Source: Algimonas ampicilliniresistens | GTDB taxonomy: Bacteria > Pseudomonadota > Alphaproteobacteria > Caulobacterales > Maricaulaceae | Assembly: GCF_030159955.1 (NCBI RefSeq) | Contig: NZ_BSNK01000002.1 | Span: 434,001-498,000, forward strand | DNA length: 64,000 bases | Direction: 5' to 3' | Notes under the pieces: generated by a model | What the model saw: the letters and a program-made list of their open reading frames with translations, nothing else | The model's database searches: none | Told to the model about the DNA's origin: nothing | In this document: piece after piece, positions 34,249 through 43,069 of the stretch | Layout of the letters: each line of letters opens with the position of its first letter | Position numbering within the stretch: position 1 is the first letter of the stretch | Position numbers and translations under genes: made by a program

Positions 34249-35535
34249 ATGATGTTATCAAACATGAAATCTGTTGGGCTAGCGGCGTCTTTAGGCGCTC
34301 TGCTATGTGCCGTGGGTACACCGGCTCTGGCGCAAGAGGCCGCGCCGACCATCAACTCTGGCGATACAGCTTGGATTTTGACGGCAACGGCTCTGGTTCT
34401 GTTTATGACGTTGCCGGGGCTGGCGCTCTTCTATGGCGGCTTAGTCCGGGCGAAGAATTACCTCTCAGTCCTCATGAAAGTGTTCGCCATCGCGGCCTTG
34501 GCCAGTCTGGTCTGGATCGTGGCGGGTTACTCCATCGCGTTTGGCGGTGACGGCCTCTGGTGGGGGGGTCTGTCGAAGGCGTTCTCCAATGTTGGCACAG
34601 AATCAGTCTCGGGCACCATTCCAGAAAATGTCTTTCTTGCCTTCCAGATGACCTTCGCGATCATTACGCCCGCTTTGATTGTCGGGGCTTTTGTCGAACG
34701 CGTGAAGTTTCTGCCCGTCATGATCTTCACGGCGGTGTGGTTGCTAGTCGTCTATGCGCCCGTCGCCCATTGGATTTGGGGCGGCGGCTATTTGGCTCAG
34801 ACGTTTGGTACGGTCGATTTTGCGGGCGGCCTCGTCGTCCACGCAACGGCGGGTGTCTCAGCCCTGATCTATGTGTTCCTGCTGGGTCCTCGGAAGGGCT
34901 TTCCTACGGACCTATCTGTTCCGCATCGGCCGGGCCTGGTCATGGTCGGCGCGGCCATGCTTTGGGTGGGGTGGTTCGGCTTTAATGGCGGCAGCCAGTT
35001 GGCGGCCGACGGCGGTGCAGGCATGGCGCTTCTGGTGACCCATGTCGCCGCGTCCGTCGCGACGCTCGTTTGGATTGCGCTGGAAGCCATGCAGTCCCGC
35101 AAACCGACCCTTGTCGGGGCGGCGACGGGGACCATCGCGGGGCTGGCAACAGTGACGCCAGCTGCGGGCGTGCTCGGACCTGGCGGCGCGATCCTGATGG
35201 GTTTGGCGGGCGGTCTCGTCTGTTACGGTGCGGTCAATCTGTTCCGCGTCCGTATGAAGATCGACGATAGTCTTGATGTTTTTGCGGTGCACGGCGTTGG
35301 CGGGATGCTCGGAATTTTGCTGCTACCCTTCCTGTCCGCGACGGTCTTAGGCGGGACGGGCGAGGGCGTGTTTGTCGATCAGCTTCTAAGCTTGCTCATC
35401 GTTGTCGCTTGGACCGCATTTGCGACCACGATCATTCTGCTACTGCTGAAGGTCACGCTCGGTCTGCGCGTCACGGAAGAGCAAGAATATGAAGGGCTCG
35501 ATACCAGTCTGCACGGCGAAAGCGCCTATAACTAA
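34249..35535 (+). CDS. amt: Ammonium transporter (Amt family), second of two
   Basis: A 428-aa Amt paralogue with its own signal peptide (TPALA-Q). The start is GTG 34246, ATG 34249 or ATG 34252; GGGG lies 5 bases before ATG 34249. The body is closer to classical AmtB: PGLALFYGGLVRAKN near the N-terminus, pore His residues in GLVVHATAGVSAL and FAVHGVGGMLG, and the C-terminal LGLRVTEEQEYEGLD regulatory tail that contacts GlnK. Divergence from the first copy is high, so this is an old duplication or two independent lineages. A strong hairpin follows the stop. Confidence 0.94.
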   Translation: MMLSNMKSVGLAASLGALLCAVGTPALAQEAAPTINSGDTAWILTATALVLFMTLPGLALFYGGLVRAKNYLSVLMKVFAIAALASLVWIVAGYSIAFGGDGLWWGGLSKAFSNVGTESVSGTIPENVFLAFQMTFAIITPALIVGAFVERVKFLPVMIFTAVWLLVVYAPVAHWIWGGGYLAQTFGTVDFAGGLVVHATAGVSALIYVFLLGPRKGFPTDLSVPHRPGLVMVGAAMLWVGWFGFNGGSQLAADGGAGMALLVTHVAASVATLVWIALEAMQSRKPTLVGAATGTIAGLATVTPAAGVLGPGGAILMGLAGGLVCYGAVNLFRVRMKIDDSLDVFAVHGVGGMLGILLLPFLSATVLGGTGEGVFVDQLLSLLIVVAWTAFATTIILLLLKVTLGLRVTEEQEYEGLDTSLHGESAYN

Positions 35536-35544
35536 TCGGTAAAT

Positions 35545-35577
35545 CTACCGCTTCTCGTTAAAAACGAGAGGCGGTAG
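35545..35577 (+). terminator. Long hairpin after the second amt gene
   Basis: CTACCGCTTCTCGTT (35545-35559) pairs with 35563-35577 over a 3-base AAA loop: 15 bp with one G-T wobble. A short ATTT follows rather than a full T-run, so it may terminate weakly or stabilise the 3' end. Confidence 0.55.
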
Positions 35578-35641
35578 GTAGATTTGTCGGCCCGGATGGG
35601 CGAGGGCGCGCAAGCGTCCTTTTTTGTATGAGCAGATCATT

Positions 35642-36421
35642 ATGACTCGACTTAAAAACAAACACGCCGTCATCACGGGGGCGGCCCGCGGGATTGGTGA
35701 AGGGATTGCCCGCGCCTTTATCACCGAAGGCGCACAAGTCTTACTGACGGATATCAACACTGCGCTCGGCCAATCCCTTGCGAAAGAGATCGGCGCTGAG
35801 TTTATGAAACTGGATGTTCAGTCTGAGGCGGATTGGGACGCGCTGGCGACGGCACGCCCGCAGATCGACATCCTCGTCAATAATGCGGGTGTGACGGGGT
35901 TTGAAAATGGTGTCGGGCCGCATGATCCGGAAAACGCGTCGCTAGACAATTGGCGCGCTGTCCATGCTGTGAACACGGACGGCACATTCCTCGGTTGCCG
36001 CTACGCGATCCGCGCGATGCGGGAGTCTGGGGGTGGTGCGATCATCAATATCTCGTCGCGTTCTGGTCTGGTCGGCATTCCGGGCGCGAGCGCCTACGCC
36101 GCCTCCAAAGCCGCGATCCGGAATCACACCAAGTCTGTGGCGCTTTATTGCGCGCAACAAGGCCTCGATATTCGCTGCAACTCGGTTCACCCAGCGGCGA
36201 TCCTGACGCCGATGTGGGAACCGATGTTGGGGGAAGGTGAGGCCCGCGAAGCGACCATGGCGGCGCTGGTGAAGGATACGCCGATGCAGCGCTTCGGCAC
36301 AGTCGATGAAGTCGCCGCGCTCTGTGTCTTGCTGGCCTCTGACGAGGCTCGCTACATCACGGGCGCAGAAATGACGATTGATGGCGGCTTGTTGGCCGGG
36401 TCCGCCGCAACACCGGGATAA
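35642..36421 (+). CDS. Short-chain dehydrogenase/reductase
   Basis: A 259-aa SDR of the classical type. The cofactor motif is [10 protein letters not shown] (residues ~12-21) with an acidic residue after beta-2 (TDIN), favouring NAD(H). The catalytic residues are in [23 protein letters not shown] (S, Y and K), and NNAG is present. The C-terminus [12 protein letters not shown] is standard. ATG 35642 is used; a TTG six codons upstream is possible. The substrate is not predictable. Confidence 0.88.
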   Translation: MTRLKNKHAVITGAARGIGEGIARAFITEGAQVLLTDINTALGQSLAKEIGAEFMKLDVQSEADWDALATARPQIDILVNNAGVTGFENGVGPHDPENASLDNWRAVHAVNTDGTFLGCRYAIRAMRESGGGAIINISSRSGLVGIPGASAYAASKAAIRNHTKSVALYCAQQGLDIRCNSVHPAAILTPMWEPMLGEGEAREATMAALVKDTPMQRFGTVDEVAALCVLLASDEARYITGAEMTIDGGLLAGSAATPG

Positions 36422-36471
36422 AGTCAGCCCAACCCCATTTGTTTGCTCTGCGCCCCTTGACCGCATAGGGA

Positions 36472-36477
36472 TATAAT
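36472..36477 (+). promoter_or_regulatory. -10 element of the S24 regulator gene
   Basis: A consensus TATAAT lies 17 bases before the ATG at 36495, predicting a leader of about 11 bases. No -35 at normal spacing is obvious. Confidence 0.35.
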
Positions 36478-36494
36478 CCTAGCTCTCTGAGCCT

Positions 36495-37121
36495 ATGTTT
36501 TCTCACACGGATATCTGGAACGCGCTGGATCGTTTGGCGAATGCGCTGTCGACATCGCCGTCAGGTTTGGCGCGAAAAGCGGGCTTAGATCCGACCACCT
36601 TCAACAAGTCCAAGCGCCAGAGCCCGTCGGGCAAAGATCGCTGGCCGTCGACCGAAAGCCTGTCCAAAGTGCTCGCCACGGTGGAAATGACATTCGAAGA
36701 TTTCGCGCGTTTTTCTGATCAGACACATGCGCGCGGGCCGAGTGTCCCGCTGATTGGCCACGCGCAGGCGGGTGATAGTGGTTTCTTCGATGATAGTGGT
36801 TTTCCCGTCGGCGGCGGGTGGGATGATGTCCGGGTACCGGGCGTCAGTGACCCTGGCACATATTGTCTACAGATTGCGGGGGACAGCATGTCGCCTGTCA
36901 TGCGCGCAGGTGACCGGGTCGTGGTGTCGCCCAATGAGCCAGTCCGGCGCGGCGACCGGGTCGTGGTCAAAACGATTGAAGGCGAAGTGATGGCGAAAGA
37001 ATTACACCGCCTGTCCGAAACGCAGATTGAGCTCATCTCGCTGAACCCGGACTATGATGACCGGATCATTCCACGCCAACAGATCGTCTGGATCGCCCGA
37101 ATCGTCTGGATCGGGCAGTAG
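36495..37121 (+). CDS. S24-family (LexA/CI-like) regulator with N-terminal HTH
   Basis: A 208-aa regulator. An atypical helix-turn-helix (GLARKAGLDPTTFNKSKRQ, about residues 23-42) is followed by an S24 domain with the Ser-Lys dyad intact: Ser131 in GDSMSPVMRAGD and Lys168 in EVMAKEL. An Ala-Gly pair (92-93) sits where LexA-like proteins self-cleave. A short internal duplication (DSGFFDDSGF) lies in the linker. This chromosomal form is conserved across alphaproteobacteria outside prophages, and no phage gene is nearby. Targets are unknown. Confidence 0.87.
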   Translation: MFSHTDIWNALDRLANALSTSPSGLARKAGLDPTTFNKSKRQSPSGKDRWPSTESLSKVLATVEMTFEDFARFSDQTHARGPSVPLIGHAQAGDSGFFDDSGFPVGGGWDDVRVPGVSDPGTYCLQIAGDSMSPVMRAGDRVVVSPNEPVRRGDRVVVKTIEGEVMAKELHRLSETQIELISLNPDYDDRIIPRQQIVWIARIVWIGQ

Positions 37122-37156
37122 GGCGCTGATGATGTGCGATCGGTTGTGAGGCCGAT

Positions 37157-37840
37157 CTAAGGCTTATTCTCGACCAACCATCCCGTCAAATCATCCGTTC
37201 TCGCATCGACCCAATGGGCCTCGCGCGTTGTGCCGGATGCGCGCGTGACTTTTGGTGTACGGCCCCAATCGGGTTCGTCGCCGACCAGTACGGTTGTCAT
37301 GCCCATCTGCTTTGGAATTTCTAAATTGCGGACCGTGTCCTCGAAGAAGATCGAGGTCGTCGGATCGATATCGAAGACGGAATTGAATGTCTCATAGGCC
37401 GCCCGTTTGGGCTTGGGGATGTAATGGGCATCCTCAATCGCAAAGCCACCCTCGAACAGATCGAGCAAGTTCAGATGACCCGCGACATTACGGATATGCC
37501 CGCGCGAACCATTGGTAAAAATCAGCTTTCGTCCCGGCAAAGCTTTGATGGCGGCGCGAAGTGCAGGCTGCGGGCTCAGCACTGACAAATCGACGTCATG
37601 GACGTAATCGAGAAATTCCGCCGGATCCATGCCGTGAATATCCATCAAGCCCGACAGGGTCGCGCCGTAATCATGGAAATATTCTTCTTGTAACTCACGT
37701 GCATGGTCGGGCTGGAGCGCCAAATGGCGAGAGATGAAGGTCGTCATTTTCTCGCCAATATCGGCAAAGAAACTGACGTCAGCCCGGTAGAGCGTATTGT
37801 CCAGATCGAAGATCCAGGTGCGGATGTTAGCGAGATCCAT
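37157..37840 (-). CDS. Pyrimidine 5'-nucleotidase (HAD superfamily, SDT1-like)
   Basis: A 227-aa HAD hydrolase: motif I IFDLDNTLY with the nucleophile Asp, motif II IFTNGSRGH, and motif III/IV KPKRAAYE ... IFFEDTVRN. The all-helical cap after motif I matches the yeast Sdt1/pyrimidine nucleotidase group. ATG 37840 gives MDLANIRTWIFDLDNTLY. It lies 10 bases after the DUF1036 gene and ends the rpmH-to-nucleotidase run on the minus strand. In many relatives it directly follows argB. Confidence 0.87.
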   Translation of the reverse strand: MDLANIRTWIFDLDNTLYRADVSFFADIGEKMTTFISRHLALQPDHARELQEEYFHDYGATLSGLMDIHGMDPAEFLDYVHDVDLSVLSPQPALRAAIKALPGRKLIFTNGSRGHIRNVAGHLNLLDLFEGGFAIEDAHYIPKPKRAAYETFNSVFDIDPTTSIFFEDTVRNLEIPKQMGMTTVLVGDEPDWGRTPKVTRASGTTREAHWVDARTDDLTGWLVENKP

Positions 37841-37850
37841 AGAAAGTAAA

Positions 37851-38951
37851 CTAGCGCCGTAAGCCGCCGGGCAGAGGGGCTGCGAAGTCGGCATCCGTTA
37901 ATCGCATGCGTGCGCCCGGTTCTTCGGTCGGGACCGGGCGGAACGGTGCGACCGTATAGCCTTGCTCGAGGCACATATCATTGCCGAGCGCGTCAAACTT
38001 GGACTCCGCGATACAGAATTGCGCTGGCGCAGCGGCGACTGTGCGCAGGCGTAGGTCTGAGCCGTCTTCGGCTTCTTGGATGGCAAAGACGTGCGCCTCT
38101 GTTCCAGTCAATGACATATCTAGCGGGCGAGTACATTCCCCCGCTAGCGCCCGCCACCAACCACGGGAGCGCCATTGCCCATCATCACGCGTGGCGACCG
38201 CAGCCCAAACTGTTGCGCTGCTCTGATTGCAGACTTCAAGCCCAACCGTATCGCCGACTTTCTGGGCGGCTTCGATCAATGCGCGCATCAATGGCTCCCC
38301 AGTGAGCGTCGTGCTGAGACCATTATCGGACCGGAAGGTTCGCAGCAGGCGCGACGTCCGGCGTCCGGTCAGCCCGTCGATCCGAGAAATATCATAGCCT
38401 GCATCGCGAAGCAGACGCTGTTGCGCGGCGACCACGGCCTTATCCCGACCATAATCCGACGGTTCGACCAGTTTGGTCACAGGCTCGCCCGGACGGACGG
38501 CAAAGTAATTGCGAAAGGTTCGGTTAGCGAGGCGGCAATCCTCCGTCGCATCAGAGACGAAATCCGCCTCATCATCAACGCAGAGCGGCGTGGTACCCTT
38601 CCATTCGCGCACGCCGCCTTGGTGCAAATCGATACTTTCGGCGAACAGGAAGCGTGGTCCGGTGATCGGCGTGGTGACAATCAGGCAGGATCCGGGAAGC
38701 ACTTCATCCCAGCCTTTAGCCGCCATCCGCGCGCCGCGCAGAAACGCGCTGGCCGTACGCAGAACATAAGAAGTTTCGTTGCAAATCTGCCATTCACGAG
38801 TTTGGCCGACCAGCGTCGGATCGGGCGGTATGATCTGAGACGCAGGGCGATCATCCGCATTCTGGGCAAAAGCAGGTAGGGCGAGCAGACAGGTCGCCAC
38901 CGTGAGGAATGCCTGAGTAAGGATCCGAGCTGGTGGCGATCCATTAGGCAT
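37851..38951 (-). CDS. DUF1036 protein with two copies flanking a peptidoglycan-binding-like domain
   Basis: A 366-aa exported protein (signal peptide cleaved near PAFA). Two DUF1036 units are visible: one from EWQICNETSYVLRTASAF, one from GLEVCNQSSATVWAAVATRD; both have the CN motif and a later Cys (PGSC/AGEC). Between them a PGB-like helix bundle (VVAAQQRLLRDAGYDISRIDGLTGRRT, about residues 175-225) suggests binding to peptidoglycan. Function is unknown. ATG 38951 overlaps the argB stop by 8 bases, so expression is coupled to argB. Confidence 0.82.
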   Translation of the reverse strand: MPNGSPPARILTQAFLTVATCLLALPAFAQNADDRPASQIIPPDPTLVGQTREWQICNETSYVLRTASAFLRGARMAAKGWDEVLPGSCLIVTTPITGPRFLFAESIDLHQGGVREWKGTTPLCVDDEADFVSDATEDCRLANRTFRNYFAVRPGEPVTKLVEPSDYGRDKAVVAAQQRLLRDAGYDISRIDGLTGRRTSRLLRTFRSDNGLSTTLTGEPLMRALIEAAQKVGDTVGLEVCNQSSATVWAAVATRDDGQWRSRGWWRALAGECTRPLDMSLTGTEAHVFAIQEAEDGSDLRLRTVAAAPAQFCIAESKFDALGNDMCLEQGYTVAPFRPVPTEEPGARMRLTDADFAAPLPGGLRR

Positions 38952-39840
38952 GGATGAGCGTCCCCGCGCCTTCGTCAGTGAAGAGCTCAACCAGCAGGCC
39001 GTGCGCGCGGCGTCCATCGAGAATGACGACCGCCTCGACCCCACCCGCGACGGCGTCCATCGCTGTCGTAAGTTTCGGAATCATGCCGCCTTGCGCAGTG
39101 CCGTCATCGATCAGAGTCTGGACATCCTGTCGCGAAAGGTCGGTCAGTAGACGCTTATCCTTATCCATCACGCCTTCGACATCGGTCATCAGCATCAACC
39201 GTGACGCGCCCAGAGCGGCAGCCAGTGTTCCAGCGGCTGTGTCAGCATTGATGTTAAACCCATCGCCATTTTCATCGGCAGAAATGGGCGAGACAACGGG
39301 AATGAACCCATCATCCGTCAATGTGGTAAGGACGCGCGTGTCAGTCGCGATCGGCACGCCGGTAAAGCCCAGCCCTTCGGCTTTGGGCGCAGCTGTAATC
39401 AGGCGCGCATCGCGACCGGATAAGCCAACGGCCCGTCCGCCCGCACAATTAATGGCAGAGACGATAGCCTTATTGATCGCACCGGATAGAACCATTTCCG
39501 CGACGCCGACCGTTTCCATATCTGAGATGCGTAACCCGTCCTTGAATTCAGTTTTGATATCGAGACGGCTCAGCATGGAACCAATTTGCGGGCCGCCGCC
39601 ATGGACGACGACAGGTTGAACGCCGACTTGGCGTAACAGGACGATGTCGCGCGCAAAGTCGGCGGTGAGTTCCGGCGTGCTCATGGCATGACCGCCAAAC
39701 TTGACGACGATGATGGCGCCGGCGTGGCGCTGGATAAAGGGCAGGGCGCGTGACAGGGTGGCGGCCGAGGTCCAGCCGCCTTCATTCTTACGGCGATTTT
39801 CGGCCATCTCTTGTTCCTGCGTCATTGGCCCGTCAATCAT
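38944..39840 (-). CDS. argB: Acetylglutamate kinase
   Basis: A 298-aa amino-acid kinase, the second step of arginine synthesis. Visible motifs are VVKFGGHAM (phosphate loop), VVHGGGPQI, the substrate loop VGLSGRDARLI and INADTAAGTLAAALGA. There are three in-frame starts: ATG 39840, ATG 39825 and ATG 39807; the last has AGGA at good spacing, so the true protein may be 11 residues shorter. It lies 7 bases after the engB stop. Confidence 0.95.
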   Translation of the reverse strand: MIDGPMTQEQEMAENRRKNEGGWTSAATLSRALPFIQRHAGAIIVVKFGGHAMSTPELTADFARDIVLLRQVGVQPVVVHGGGPQIGSMLSRLDIKTEFKDGLRISDMETVGVAEMVLSGAINKAIVSAINCAGGRAVGLSGRDARLITAAPKAEGLGFTGVPIATDTRVLTTLTDDGFIPVVSPISADENGDGFNINADTAAGTLAAALGASRLMLMTDVEGVMDKDKRLLTDLSRQDVQTLIDDGTAQGGMIPKLTTAMDAVAGGVEAVVILDGRRAHGLLVELFTDEGAGTLIHA

Positions 39841-39847
39841 GGGCCGT

Positions 39848-40525
39848 CTATAGGGCCTCGATCGGCAGGGCCAAACTGGCAATTTCAGCGCGAAGCTCCG
39901 GCATACCGAGCCCTTTATCGGCACTGGTCAGCGCCACAACCGGGAAAGCGGCGGGGCGTTTAGCCAATTTTTTCGCCGTTTCTGCATGGACTCGTGCGAG
40001 TTGGCCTTTTTTCAGCTTATCCGCTTTGGTCAGCACGACCTGATAGGTCACAGCCGTTTCATCCAGCATGTTCATTAATTCTTGATCGACCGGCATCAGT
40101 CCGTGTCGGCTATCGACCAGCACAAACACGCGGCGAAGGGTCGCCCGCCCACGCAGAAAGGCGCGGGTTAGCTTATTCCAAGCAGCGATTTTATGCTTTG
40201 GCGCCTTCGCGTAGCCATAGCCCGGCAGATCGACCAGATATAGCCGGTCTTGGGCTGAGAAATAGTTGAGTTCTTGAGTCCGACCCGGCGTGTTGGACGC
40301 CCGCGCCAGCCCGCTTTGATTGGTCAGCGCATTAATCAATGTCGATTTGCCAACATTGGACCGTCCGGCGAAACAGACCTCGGTCAATCCCATTGGGGGT
40401 AATGTCTCAAGCGACACAGCCGATTTCATGAAGGTCACCGGACGGGCGAAGAGCAGTCGCCCATCCTCGATTTGCCCCGAATTATACTCGGCTACGATCG
40501 GCGTAAATGTTTTTGGATCGTCCAT
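39848..40525 (-). CDS. engB: Ribosome biogenesis GTPase EngB (YsxC/YihA)
   Basis: A 225-aa P-loop GTPase. G1 is GRSNVGKST (residues ~54-62), G3 is DLPGYGYAK and G4 is TKADK. An N-terminal extension of about 40 residues precedes the core. EngB acts in assembly of the large ribosomal subunit. Its start shares one base with the yidC stop, so the genes are coupled. Confidence 0.95.
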   Translation of the reverse strand: MDDPKTFTPIVAEYNSGQIEDGRLLFARPVTFMKSAVSLETLPPMGLTEVCFAGRSNVGKSTLINALTNQSGLARASNTPGRTQELNYFSAQDRLYLVDLPGYGYAKAPKHKIAAWNKLTRAFLRGRATLRRVFVLVDSRHGLMPVDQELMNMLDETAVTYQVVLTKADKLKKGQLARVHAETAKKLAKRPAAFPVVALTSADKGLGMPELRAEIASLALPIEAL

Positions 40526-42306
40526 TACTCCGCCGTATCGACCGGATCGGGCCGACCGAAGATCTTGCGGAAGAACGCATCAACCGGCGTATCCACATCG
40601 TTCTTCTTGGTGATGTACCATTGCTGCAGGAAGGACAGAATGTTGTTCCAGACCCAGTAGAGCAGCAAGCCGGCGGGGAAGCTGGCCAAGATGAACATGA
40701 ACAACCACGGCATCAGCTTGAAGATTTTCGCCTGTGTCGGATCACCAGTTGGCGGCGTCAGCATATACATCAAGCTCATTGATGCGCCGTAGAGAATGGC
40801 GAGCGGACCTAGCGCGATAAATGCGAGTATGCCTTCCGGACGTCCATTAAAGGGCAGGAAGCCGAAGCCGTTCAGAATCGAAATCGGCTCTGCCGCTGAC
40901 AAATCCTGAATATAGCCAATGAACGGCTCGTGGCGCAGATCAATGTCGATAAACACGGCCTTATAAAGCGCGAAGAACACGAACATGGTCGGGATAATCG
41001 GGAGGCAACCCGCAGCCGGGTTGACGCCTTCCTTCTTATATAGGCCCATCATCTCCTGCTGAAGCTTGACGCGGTCGTCCTTGTAACGCTCCTGCATCTT
41101 CTTCACTTCAGGCATGACCTTTTTCATCTTGGCCTGGCTTTTATATTGCTTGTTAAACAGCGGGAACATGAGCAGCTTGATGAAGAAGGTCAGGGCTAGA
41201 ATGCCGAGACCATAATTGCCGAGCATCTGGCCGAGTTTGGACAGCGCCCACATAATCGGGCGGACCAGAAGGCCCATGGCACCCCAATCGATGGCGCGGC
41301 TCATGCCGATGATGCCGAGATCCTCTTCATAGGCTTCCAGCACGGCGCGTTCTTTCGCTCCCGCATAGAGATAACCCGTCGAGGTCACGGAGGCGCCGGG
41401 TGTAATTGTCATCGCATCCGCGGTGTAAATGGCGTCCCAGACAGCTTTCCCGTCAATCAGGGAATGACGGTAATCGACAGTCGTGCGGCCATCTTGCGGC
41501 GCGATCGCGGCATGCAGCCAGTATTTATCGGTCAGACCGGTCCAGCCAGCTTCGCCTGATTCCGTCCAGCTTTTCTTGACCGTCTTTTTATAGGTTTGGT
41601 CGTGATAGCTATCGTCGAGAACCGAGATCGGCCCTTCTTGAATGATAAAGAAGTTGGTCAGGCCCAGAGGCATGGTGATCTGCCGGGCCACGCCGCGGCG
41701 GGCCAAAGTCACGGGTTGGCTGCCTGTATTGGTCAGAACATCATCGGTCGTGATCAGGAAGTGATCGTCGACTGAGAGAGTGCGGGTCACGTCGACGCCG
41801 CCAATATTCGTTTGCAGCACGACCGGGGTCGTCGGGGTTAGCGTGGTGCCAGACACCACAGCCCAAGCTGTATCGAGGCCAAGATTGTCCCCGGCCATAC
41901 CAGGCATGGTCCAGTTATCGGCGACTAGCGAGGCGCGTTCTCCGCCGACCGGTGAGAGCAATTCGACCTGCCCATCCTCTGGGTTCAGCGTTTTATCATA
42001 ATCGTTGAGCGTAATGTCATCGAGGCGCGAGCCCGTCGTCAACAAGCTGCCGCGAATGCCGGGAGCATCGATCTCAATGCGCGCGCCAGTGGCGACCAGT
42101 ACTTCGCGTGGTTGATCAACCAGAGCGACTTCGGCTGATGCCGAAGGAGACGTCGCAACGGCTTGCTCAGCGTTAAGCCGTTCCATTTCCAGCTCAGCAT
42201 CGGCGCGTGCCGCTTGCTGCGTCGGCAGGACGAAAAAGAAATAATAGGCCATGAACACAAGGCCCGACAGGACCATGGCCAGGATGAATCTGCGCTGGTC
42301 TTCCAT
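40525..42306 (-). CDS. yidC: Membrane protein insertase YidC
   Basis: A 593-aa insertase with an N-terminal helix (residues 5-27), a large periplasmic beta domain (about 60-350) and five C-terminal membrane segments from about 360. The conserved segment KLLMFPLFNKQYKSQAKMKKVMPEVKKMQERYKDD and GCLPIIPTMFVFFALYKAV with the following hairpin are diagnostic. It inserts inner-membrane proteins alone or with SecYEG. No yidD gene lies in the 60-base gap to rnpA, where it is usually found. Confidence 0.96.
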   Translation of the reverse strand: MEDQRRFILAMVLSGLVFMAYYFFFVLPTQQAARADAELEMERLNAEQAVATSPSASAEVALVDQPREVLVATGARIEIDAPGIRGSLLTTGSRLDDITLNDYDKTLNPEDGQVELLSPVGGERASLVADNWTMPGMAGDNLGLDTAWAVVSGTTLTPTTPVVLQTNIGGVDVTRTLSVDDHFLITTDDVLTNTGSQPVTLARRGVARQITMPLGLTNFFIIQEGPISVLDDSYHDQTYKKTVKKSWTESGEAGWTGLTDKYWLHAAIAPQDGRTTVDYRHSLIDGKAVWDAIYTADAMTITPGASVTSTGYLYAGAKERAVLEAYEEDLGIIGMSRAIDWGAMGLLVRPIMWALSKLGQMLGNYGLGILALTFFIKLLMFPLFNKQYKSQAKMKKVMPEVKKMQERYKDDRVKLQQEMMGLYKKEGVNPAAGCLPIIPTMFVFFALYKAVFIDIDLRHEPFIGYIQDLSAAEPISILNGFGFLPFNGRPEGILAFIALGPLAILYGASMSLMYMLTPPTGDPTQAKIFKLMPWLFMFILASFPAGLLLYWVWNNILSFLQQWYITKKNDVDTPVDAFFRKIFGRPDPVDTAE

Positions 42307-42366
42307 AAGGGGTGCTCAGGCTGAAAAAGTGAATCGGAAATCGGCGCGAGAGTGCGCCCGACAGGG

Positions 42367-42762
42367 TTACGTTTGTGTGCGGTGTTGGTCGGGGCTTTGC
42401 CCCGGACTGGGGGCAGATTGCAAGACTGATTGCAGGGCGCGGCGTCCGTCTTGCAGTAGTTGATCCCAATCGCGGACCGGAGTCTTGTCGCGGGCGATTA
42501 AAACATAGTCGTGACCGGGACGTCCGAGGCTGGGGAGAAGCTGCCGCGCGACTTCGCGCAGGCGGCGTTTGGCGCGGTTGCGAATGACCGCATTGCCGAT
42601 GCGTTTGGTTGCCGTCACGCCGTAGCGGATCGTTTGATGATCTGGATTGGCCCGGCATTGCACGACAATGGCTCCGCGCGCAGCATAGTCGCCCTCTCGG
42701 ACATGCAAAAACTCGGAACGCTGTTTCAGCGTCCCGAGTTTTTTAATCTCGGATTGGGTCAT
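42367..42762 (-). CDS. rnpA: Ribonuclease P protein component
   Basis: A 131-aa basic protein that assists RNase P RNA in tRNA 5' maturation. The diagnostic RNR motif is in IGNAVIRNRAKRRLREVARQ. ATG 42762 is used; a GTG at 42780, only 5 bases after rpmH, could start a form 6 residues longer. It has a Gln/Ser/Pro-rich C-terminal tail. Confidence 0.93.
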   Translation of the reverse strand: MTQSEIKKLGTLKQRSEFLHVREGDYAARGAIVVQCRANPDHQTIRYGVTATKRIGNAVIRNRAKRRLREVARQLLPSLGRPGHDYVLIARDKTPVRDWDQLLQDGRRALQSVLQSAPSPGQSPDQHRTQT

Positions 42763-42785
42763 GGGCTTGCGCCCGGACACTTAAT

Positions 42786-42920
42786 CTACGCAGAAAGGAC
42801 CTTACGGCCCTTGGCGCGGCGGCGCGCCAGAACGGCGCGGCCATTTTTAGTTGCCATGCGCGAGCGGAAGCCGTGACGGCGAGCGCGGACAAGGTTGGAC
42901 GGCTGAAAAGTACGTTTCAT
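42786..42920 (-). CDS. rpmH: 50S ribosomal protein L34
   Basis: A 44-aa protein starting [21 protein letters not shown] and ending KVLSA, an unmistakable L34 of standard length. It is the first gene of the rpmH-rnpA-yidC-engB-argB-DUF1036-nucleotidase run. Confidence 0.98.
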   Translation of the reverse strand: MKRTFQPSNLVRARRHGFRSRMATKNGRAVLARRRAKGRKVLSA

Positions 42921-42985
42921 CTGGCTACTCTAAGAAAAAGACGGCCCTTACGCGGTCGTAGGACGGGTCAAAATTACAGACGCGG

Positions 42986-43014
42986 CCATTATGGGCGCGC
43001 ACGGATGAAGTCAA
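42986..43014 (-). promoter_or_regulatory. Promoter of the rpmH operon
   Basis: On the minus strand TTGACT (43014-43009) is followed, after 15-17 bases, by CATAAT/TAATGG (42993-42986). This leaves a leader of about 65 bases before rpmH. Confidence 0.5.
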
Positions 43015-43029
43015 GCGAGGCTTTCAGAC

Positions 43030-43055
43030 GTCTGAGCGTCAACTGACGCTCAGAC
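43030..43055. repeat. Perfect 12-bp inverted repeat after the S9 peptidase gene
   Basis: GTCTGAGCGTCA-AC-TGACGCTCAGAC lies 15 bases beyond the peptidase stop and upstream of the rpmH promoter. No T-run follows on either strand. It could end or stabilise the peptidase mRNA. Confidence 0.6.
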
Positions 43056-43069
43056 TATTGAGCGGCAGG

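Noticed and set aside
36768-36805. Short direct repeat GATAGTGGTTT in the S24 regulator gene
   Set aside because: A single in-frame duplication of about 5 codons in a linker; not a CRISPR or regulatory repeat array.
36495-37121. S24/CI-like regulator as a prophage marker
   Set aside because: No integrase, structural phage gene, att repeat or composition change nearby; similar chromosomal regulators are common in this class.
39161-39169. TTATCCATC, resembling a DnaA box
   Set aside because: Single imperfect copy inside argB with no cluster of boxes or AT-rich unwinding region, so not an origin.
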